NCBI GenBank assembly: GCA_028701035.1 | Contig: JAQVRO010000003.1 | Span: forward strand, 1-34,521 | Direction: 5' to 3' | From: Minisyncoccota bacterium | GTDB lineage: Bacteria; Patescibacteriota; Minisyncoccia; Minisyncoccales; CSSED10-335 | DNA length: 34,521 nt | Made by a program: the position numbers and the translations under genes | In this document: in pieces, positions 29,931 through 34,521 of the stretch | Layout: each line of letters begins with the position of its first letter | Position numbering within the stretch: position 1 is the stretch's first letter | The notes under the pieces: model-generated | The model's input: only the letters and a program-made list of their open reading frames with translations | The model's database searches: none | Told to the model about the DNA's origin: nothing

Positions 29931-30180
29931 TAACACAATTAAGGCACCTAGATTAAGGCGCCTGGCGCCTTAATTAAGCGAAGTATAAATTAAGGAGGTC
30001 GGATTAAGGAGCTAAGCTCCTTAACGGAACGAGTTCAATAAAAAGAGTTTGTTTTGATAACACAATTAAGGCGCCTAGATTAAGGCACTAAGCCCCTTAA
30101 TTAAGCGAAGTATGTAGAAAGTTAAGGATCTTAGATTAAGGAGGTCGGATTAAGGAGCTAAGCTCCTTAACGGAAAGGAA
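29910..30180. repeat. Tandem duplication starting in the rnhA 3' end
   Basis: A unit of about 127 bp beginning with the last codons of rnhA (29910) recurs from 30037. Both contain the segment AATAAAAAGAG, GTTTTGATAACACAATTAAGG, a REP-like core pair and CCTTAACGGAA. The second copy has an insertion of about 20 bp (around 30114-30135). The duplicate gene tail has no gene attached. Confidence 0.8.
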
Positions 30181-30285
30181 GACTAAAATATTAAGGCGCC
30201 TAGATTAAGGCGCTTAGCGCCTTAACGAAAAGAGGAATTGATCCCTCTTTTTTTTAGAGAAGCATTAAGGAGCTAAGATCCTTAA
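29953..30285. repeat. Array of six REP-like palindromic cores after rnhA
   Basis: 21-bp palindromic cores at 29953-29973, 30004-30024, 30080-30100, 30150-30170, 30205-30225 and 30265-30285. Arms vary together: TTAAGGAGCT pairs AGCTCCTTAA, TTAAGGCGCT pairs AGCGCCTTAA, TTAAGGCGCC pairs GGCGCCTTAA. Two cores have one or two mismatches. Several cores are preceded by a half-unit of the form TTAAGGNNNNTNGA. Together with the secA and secD copies this makes nine cores in the window. Confidence 0.9.
30228..30255 (+). terminator. Intrinsic terminator of the secD-rnhA transcript
   Basis: An 8-bp stem AAAAGAGG / CCTCTTTT around an eight-base loop AATTGATC, then TTTT. It lies inside the repeat array, after rnhA and before rnpB. 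Confidence 0.75.
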
Positions 30286-30287
30286 GC

Positions 30288-30370
30288 ATACAAGATGAGC
30301 ACGGAATTCATGCTCATCTTGTATTGGAAAGCGGGGGGCATTTCATGCTCATGTTGCGTTGGATAAGACT
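30288..30370. repeat. REP-like right-hand module upstream of rnpB
   Basis: Begins with a perfect 14-bp hairpin (ATACAAGATGAGCA at 30288-30301, TGCTCATCTTGTAT at 30311-30324), continues with GGAAAGCGGGGGGCATTTC, and ends GTTGCGTTGGATAAGACT at 30370. Bases 30307-30370 match the secD module at 57 of 64 positions. The rnpB -35 box begins 5 nt later. Confidence 0.88.
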
Positions 30371-30375
30371 ACATT

Positions 30376-30403
30376 TTGACTTTTACTCTATTTCTGGTAT
30401 TAT
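30376..30403 (+). promoter_or_regulatory. rnpB promoter
   Basis: TTGACT (30376-30381), 16 nt, TATTAT (30398-30403) with an extended -10 TG at 30395-30396. The predicted start (about 30410) agrees with the P1 helix of the RNA beginning at 30411. A TATACT at 30401-30406 is an alternative -10 box. Confidence 0.8.
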
Positions 30404-30410
30404 ACTCTTG

Positions 30411-30774
30411 TCCAAGGAGTTGGGGTAATCGCTCCTTTTAGTTTAAATTAAAAGGGGAGGAAAGTCCGAACACTCACTAGCAATAGTAAAAGGGTAGCGG
30501 GTAATACCCGTCTTTTGCCGAAAGGTAAAAAGAGGTGCGAACAGAGACGTCTTTAATCGAAAGAGAGAAGATATCCTAAATTAGGATAAGCCCTTAAGAG
30601 ATTAAGGGGGTGAAACGGCTAAACCCTTACTCGGGTGCAAGAACAAACTTCACTTTGTGAAGAAAAAGTAGTTCGCTTGATTTTGCAGGGCAACTTGCAA
30701 AACAGATAAATGATTGCCACTCTTTCAATAGAGAGAGAACAGAATTCGGCTTATACAACTCTTTGGACTTTTTT
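30411..30774 (+). ncRNA. rnpB: RNase P RNA (bacterial class A type)
   Basis: The RNA subunit that cleaves tRNA 5' leaders. Helix P1 pairs TCCAAGGAGTTG (30411-30422) with CAACTCTTTGGA (30756-30767). Conserved regions are clear: GGGGAGGAAAGTCCGAACAC near 30454 (P4/CR-I), GTGAAACGGCTAAACC then TACTCGGGTGCAAG (P7-P9 area), ACAGATAAATGATTGCC at 30702-30718, and ACAGAATTCGGCTTAT from 30739 (3' strand of P4 and CR-V). A T-run (30769-30774) directly after P1 should terminate it. Length of about 360 nt is normal. murJ starts 7 nt after the T-run. A REP-like module ends 40 nt upstream. Confidence 0.96.
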
Positions 30775-30781
30775 AATATCT

Positions 30782-32410
30782 ATGGTTGGAAAAATCTTTA
30801 ATTCTAAAGCTAAGACAATAACATTTGCTGCACTATTAATCGGATGCTCTACTTTGATAAGTGGTTTATTGGGAATATTGAAGATGCGTTTGTTGGCTGG
30901 TAAGTTTGATGTAGCCTTCACGCTAGATTGTTATTTCGCTGCTTTTAGAATACCAGATTTAATTTCTGCTGTTATTATTACTGGAGGAATTATTGTGTCT
31001 TTCCTTCCTTTGTTTTCAGAAGAATTTCAGAAAGACGAAAAGAGTGCTTGGCGGTTAACAAACAATATGATTAACATATCGTTTGCTATCTTAGCCGGCC
31101 TTTCTTTTTTTATATGGCTCTTTGCTCCATTTTTAATAGATCTTATTGTTCCAGGATTTTCAGCTGAACAGAAGTTATTAACAGTTGACCTTACTAGAAT
31201 AATGTTTATCGCTCCTTTAATCTTTGCTTTGTCGGCTGTTTTTTCTGGAGTTTTGCAACACTTTGATAGATTTTTAGCATATTCTTTAGCTCCAATATTG
31301 TATAATATTGGTATCATTTTTGGCATTTTGTTTTTTACTGGATTTTTTCCCGAAGATAAAATGATCTTTGGTGTTGCTTATGGTGTTGTCTTTGGGTCTT
31401 TATTACATTTGCTAATTCAAATACCGCCAGCAATTAAATGTGGTTACAAGTATCAATGGCATTTTAATTTAAAAGACAGTCAGTTAATTAAGATATTTTA
31501 TCTAATTATTCCCAGAATGATAAGTCAAGCTTCTTCTCAGATTAACTTAATTGTTATTACCGCCATTGCTTCTATTCTAACTGCTGGTAGTGTTGCTGTT
31601 TTTAACTTTGCTAACAACCTATACCTTTTCCCAGTATCCATAATCGGAGTTTCCTTTGCAGTTGCGGCATTTCCTAGTTTTTCTAAATCTTTGGCTAACG
31701 GAAACCAACACGACTTTATCTCGGCTTTGTCTCTTTCTCTCCGTCAAGTAATTTTGGCAATTGTGCCAATTGGTTTTATGTGTTTTATCCTAAGAGCTCA
31801 GATTGTTAGGGTTGTTTTGGGAACTGGAGAGTTTGGTTGGACCGAGACCAGACTAACTGCAGCATCCCTAGGAGTATTTTCTTTAGGAATCATATTTGCT
31901 GGAATTATACCAATTTTAATTAGAGCATTCTTTGCTTTTAAGGATACCAAAACTCCCGCTTTGTTGAGTATTTTTTCGGTGGGTGTGAATATATTGCTTT
32001 CCTTTGTTTTTGTATGGTTGATAGATAGAAGTGATATATTTAGTTCTTGGCTCTCGTCTTTTTTCAAACTTGATGGTATAGAGGATATTAGGGTTATTGG
32101 TCTAGCTTTAGCTGTGGCGATAACATCAATTGTGCAATTAGTTCTTCTGTTTGCCTTTTTAAGAAGAAAGGTTAGAGATATCCCACTAAAAGAGATTGGA
32201 GTTTCTTTTGCTAAAGTTTGCTTTGGGACATTGATTATGGTTTTTGTTACTTATACCTCGCTACGAATAGCTCTATTCTTTGTTGAATTAACTACATTTG
32301 GAGCAGTGTTATTTCAATTATCATTTTCGTTTGCTCTTGGATTTTTGGCATATGTTGTTACACTTCACTTAATCCGCACCAAAGAATTATATACATTAAT
32401 TAAAAGATGA
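30782..32410 (+). CDS. murJ: Lipid II flippase MurJ
   Basis: A 542-residue MOP-family flippase that moves lipid II to the outer face of the membrane for peptidoglycan synthesis. About 14 hydrophobic helices are visible. The start TFAALLIGCSTLISGLLGILKMRLLAGKFG-like region, with FTLDCYFAAFRIPDLI, is the MurJ N-terminal signature; FFAFKDTKTPALLSIFSV near residue 390 is another family motif. I chose ATG 30782 because any earlier in-frame start (for example 30710) lies within the RNase P RNA. The stop overlaps the lepA start (ATGA, 32407-32410). Cell-wall context: murB is elsewhere in the window and an FtsB-like gene follows lepA. Confidence 0.93.
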   Translation: MVGKIFNSKAKTITFAALLIGCSTLISGLLGILKMRLLAGKFDVAFTLDCYFAAFRIPDLISAVIITGGIIVSFLPLFSEEFQKDEKSAWRLTNNMINISFAILAGLSFFIWLFAPFLIDLIVPGFSAEQKLLTVDLTRIMFIAPLIFALSAVFSGVLQHFDRFLAYSLAPILYNIGIIFGILFFTGFFPEDKMIFGVAYGVVFGSLLHLLIQIPPAIKCGYKYQWHFNLKDSQLIKIFYLIIPRMISQASSQINLIVITAIASILTAGSVAVFNFANNLYLFPVSIIGVSFAVAAFPSFSKSLANGNQHDFISALSLSLRQVILAIVPIGFMCFILRAQIVRVVLGTGEFGWTETRLTAASLGVFSLGIIFAGIIPILIRAFFAFKDTKTPALLSIFSVGVNILLSFVFVWLIDRSDIFSSWLSSFFKLDGIEDIRVIGLALAVAITSIVQLVLLFAFLRRKVRDIPLKEIGVSFAKVCFGTLIMVFVTYTSLRIALFFVELTTFGAVLFQLSFSFALGFLAYVVTLHLIRTKELYTLIKR

Positions 32411-34188
32411 AAAATACAAGAAACTTTTCAATAATATCTCACATTGATCACGGCAAATCTACTCTTGCTGATAGAATGATTGAAATTACCGGAACCATAT
32501 CCGCAGATAAAATAGGGGAACAGATGTTGGACTCTATGGATTTAGAGCGCGAGAGAGGAATTACAATTAAAATGCAACCAGTAAGAATGAAGTATTCTTT
32601 AGACGGAGAAGATTATATTATTAACATGATAGATACTCCCGGACACGTTGATTTTTCTTATGAAGTCTCTAGATCTCTGGCAGCAGTAGAGGGTGTTGTT
32701 CTACTTGTAGATGCCACCAAGGGAATACAAGCTCAAACATTAGCTAATTTGGAATTTGCTAAAAGACAAAACCTTGTTATTGTTCCTGCAGTGAATAAAA
32801 TAGATTTGCCTAACGCAATGGCTGACGAGGTAGCTAATAGTTTAGCCGAGTTTTTGGGCATTGACCCAGAAGAAGTAATACACATTTCAGCTAAAAAAAA
32901 TATTAATGTAGACAAGCTTTTGGCTAGAGTTATAGAGAGGATACCTGCTCCTAAAAAAGAAGTAGGAGAAGATTTTAAAGGATTAATTTTTGATTCTAAG
33001 TATGATTCTTTTAAGGGTGTTATCGCGTATATCCGAGTAGTAAGTGGATCAATTAAAAAAGGTGAAAAGATATATCTATTATCGGTAAATGCTAAGGGCG
33101 AAGCAAAAGAGATTGGCTATTTTATTCCTACTCTATCGCCTCAAGGTATTTTAACTGCTGGAGATATTGGTTACATTGCCACGGGTATTAAAGAAGCGGG
33201 GATTATTAAGATAGGGGATACTATTAGTGACAACAAAGAGGCAAAGCCATTACCGGGCTACAAAGAGCTTAATCCTGTTGTTTTTGTAAGTTTTTATCCC
33301 GAAGACACCGACGATTATAATTTATTAAGAGATTCTCTAGATCGAATACGATTAACTGATCCGGCCCTTACCTTTGAGCCAGAGTTTAAAGAAGTTTTGG
33401 GGCGTGGTTTTCGTTGTGGATTTTTGGGATCTCTTCATGCTGAGATAATATCGGAGAGACTCCATCGTGAATTTGATTTAAATTTAGTTATTACATCGCC
33501 TTCGGTAGTTTACAAAATAATAGATGGCAAGGGTGGCGAGATGACAATTATGTCTCCAGCTGACTGGCCCAACGCTTCGCATATCAACCAAACCTTAGAA
33601 CCGTGGGTTTGCCTAGAGGTTATGACCCCCGCAACATATATCGGAGGAGTTATGGAATTATTAAGCTCTATGGGTGGCAAGATGATTGAGAATAGATACT
33701 TTAAAGGAGATAAGGTTTTAGTTATTTACGAAGCACCACTAAGAGAAATTGTTACTGGATTTCATGATAAAATTAAGAGTGCTACTCAAGGATACGCCTC
33801 ATTTAACTATAACTTTATTGGTTTAAGAGAGGGAGACTTAGTTAAGCTAGAAGTTTTGGTGGGGGGCAATGTGGAAGAAGTTTTTTCTCAAATTGTAGAC
33901 AAGAAAGAGGCATATAGTGAAGGTAAGAAGATAACAGAGAAGCTTAAAGAGTTGTTACCACCCCAGCAATTTGCTCTAGCTATTCAGGCAGCGATATATG
34001 GCAAGATTGTTGCCCGAGAGACTGTTAAAGCTCAAAGAAAAGATGTCACTGCTCCACTATACGGAGGTGATGTCACTAGAAAAAGAAAACTTTTAGACAA
34101 ACAAAAGAAAGGAAAAAAGAAACTTCAAGAAAGAATGGGTAAGATTAGAGTTCCATCAGAAGTATTTTTTAATGTTTTCAAAAAGTGA
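32407..34188 (+). CDS. lepA: Elongation factor 4 (LepA), ribosome back-translocase GTPase
   Basis: A 593-residue LepA, a translational GTPase that binds stalled or misplaced ribosomes. G1 is SHIDHGKSTLADRM, G2 RERGITIK, G3 DTPGHVDFSYEV, G4 NKIDLP and G5 SAKKN. Domains II, III and V follow; the family-specific C-terminal domain includes LYGGDVTRKRKLLDKQKKGK and RMGKIRVPSEVFFNVFKK. Length is standard. It overlaps murJ by 4 nt and the next gene by one base, so the three are one transcript. Confidence 0.98.
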   Translation: MKNTRNFSIISHIDHGKSTLADRMIEITGTISADKIGEQMLDSMDLERERGITIKMQPVRMKYSLDGEDYIINMIDTPGHVDFSYEVSRSLAAVEGVVLLVDATKGIQAQTLANLEFAKRQNLVIVPAVNKIDLPNAMADEVANSLAEFLGIDPEEVIHISAKKNINVDKLLARVIERIPAPKKEVGEDFKGLIFDSKYDSFKGVIAYIRVVSGSIKKGEKIYLLSVNAKGEAKEIGYFIPTLSPQGILTAGDIGYIATGIKEAGIIKIGDTISDNKEAKPLPGYKELNPVVFVSFYPEDTDDYNLLRDSLDRIRLTDPALTFEPEFKEVLGRGFRCGFLGSLHAEIISERLHREFDLNLVITSPSVVYKIIDGKGGEMTIMSPADWPNASHINQTLEPWVCLEVMTPATYIGGVMELLSSMGGKMIENRYFKGDKVLVIYEAPLREIVTGFHDKIKSATQGYASFNYNFIGLREGDLVKLEVLVGGNVEEVFSQIVDKKEAYSEGKKITEKLKELLPPQQFALAIQAAIYGKIVARETVKAQRKDVTAPLYGGDVTRKRKLLDKQKKGKKKLQERMGKIRVPSEVFFNVFKK

Positions 34189-34521
34189 TGAAGATCAAAA
34201 AGAAAATTAATCGTAAACCGGCAGACTATATCACGCCTTTGATTTTTTTCTTTATGTTTTTTATCTTAACACTTCTTATTGTTTCAAATATTCGCCTATA
34301 CCATAAAAGAGTTAGTATTGAAGAATATTTAGGTGGTAAAAAAGAAGAATTAATTTTGCTAGAACAAGAGGCCAAGACCAGTCTTAATGTTGATCCCAGC
34401 GAGGAAGCTTTTAATATTGAAAAGATGGCCAGAGAGCAACTACTTTTGAAAAAGCCTGGTGAGGAGGTAGTTATAATTAAGTATCCTGATACCGAAGAAG
34501 AGAAAGACGCTGAAGAAGAGA
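34188..34521 (+). CDS. FtsB/DivIC-like septum formation initiator (3' end beyond the window)
   Basis: The first 111 residues of a protein cut by the window end. A basic cytoplasmic N-terminus (KIKKKINRKPADYIT) leads into one membrane helix (PLIFFFMFFILTLLIVSNI), then a charged, probably coiled-coil segment (KKEELILLEQEAKT), then IEKMAREQLLLKKPGEEVVIIKYP, which is the typical end of the DivIC/FtsB domain; an acidic Glu-rich tail begins. The family links cell division proteins at the septum. The ATG overlaps the lepA stop by one base. The total length is unknown. Its place after murJ and lepA agrees with a cell envelope operon. Confidence 0.82.
   Translation, partial: MKIKKKINRKPADYITPLIFFFMFFILTLLIVSNIRLYHKRVSIEEYLGGKKEELILLEQEAKTSLNVDPSEEAFNIEKMAREQLLLKKPGEEVVIIKYPDTEEEKDAEEE

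Noticed and set aside
29938-30370. Possible CRISPR array in the repeat-rich region after rnhA
   Set aside because: The repeats are palindromic cores with varying spacing and related intervening DNA, not identical repeats separated by unique spacers; no cas genes nearby.
30710-30781. Upstream start for MurJ adding 24 residues
   Set aside because: It lies within the 3' part of the RNase P RNA, and the family N-terminus aligns from 30782.
1-34521. tRNA genes and TGA-to-Gly recoding
   Set aside because: No cloverleaf with a recognisable T-loop was found by eye, and TGA ends several conserved genes at the expected place.

Overview
The window is A+T-rich, gene-dense DNA with every supported gene on the + strand. 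It looks like a chromosomal segment of a Candidate Phyla Radiation (Patescibacteria, probably Parcubacteria-like) bacterium. The reasons are very compact operons with overlapping starts and stops, a small single-copy housekeeping set (SecA, SecD/SecF, MurB, MurJ, LepA, RNase P RNA, a short RecJ-like protein, RNase HI, PGK), many small toxin-antitoxin-like modules, and few Shine-Dalgarno sequences. TGA is used as a normal stop (secA-adjacent deaminase, recJ-like, rnhA, murJ, lepA), so the TGA=Gly code of Gracilibacteria/Absconditabacteria does not apply. The phylum assignment is inference; no 16S gene is present.

Layout. 1-1775: a small membrane protein, then a GT4 glycosyltransferase whose first 41 bp are duplicated around a GIY-YIG gene. 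1789-9390: an accessory island with two AbiEi/AbiEii pairs, a Fic protein with an HTH domain and no catalytic His, a 59-aa antitoxin-like ORF, PolX-PHP, an orphan HigA-like repressor, a small coiled-coil protein and an NYN-domain protein. 9465-13916: envelope operon (DUF218/YdcF, O-antigen-ligase-like protein with TPR tail, TylF-like methyltransferase, MurB). 14043-16167: an H1-like Lys-rich protein, a ribosome hibernation factor and the spermidine pathway (SpeD, SpeE) behind a structured leader. 16201-16846: a DUF433/DUF5615 module set between two 93-bp copies of the speE 3' end. 17381-20631: SecA, a deaminase and a structured, possibly peptide-encoding tract. 20830-29930: a nine-kilobase run secD(parvulin)-secF-sigma4/HARE protein-membrane protein-VirD4-like ATPase-pgk-recJ-like-rnhA. 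30376-34521: rnpB, murJ, lepA and the start of an FtsB/DivIC-like gene that runs off the end.

Four structural themes stand out. (1) Four accessory modules (GIY-YIG, Fic+59-aa ORF, HigA, DUF433/DUF5615) each lie between imperfect direct repeats that copy a boundary of a neighbouring gene (start, operator, promoter or 3' end). (2) A family of short palindromic repeats with compensatory stem changes lies just upstream of the promoters of secA, secD and rnpB. (3) SecD carries an inserted parvulin-type PPIase whose first strand appears to have moved to the end, plus an EF-hand-like loop. (4) Several -10 boxes lie only 6-9 nt before start codons, which suggests leaderless mRNAs.

All coordinates and repeats were read by eye; family names rest on recognised motifs and not on searches. 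The minus-strand reading frames appear to be shadows of + strand genes.
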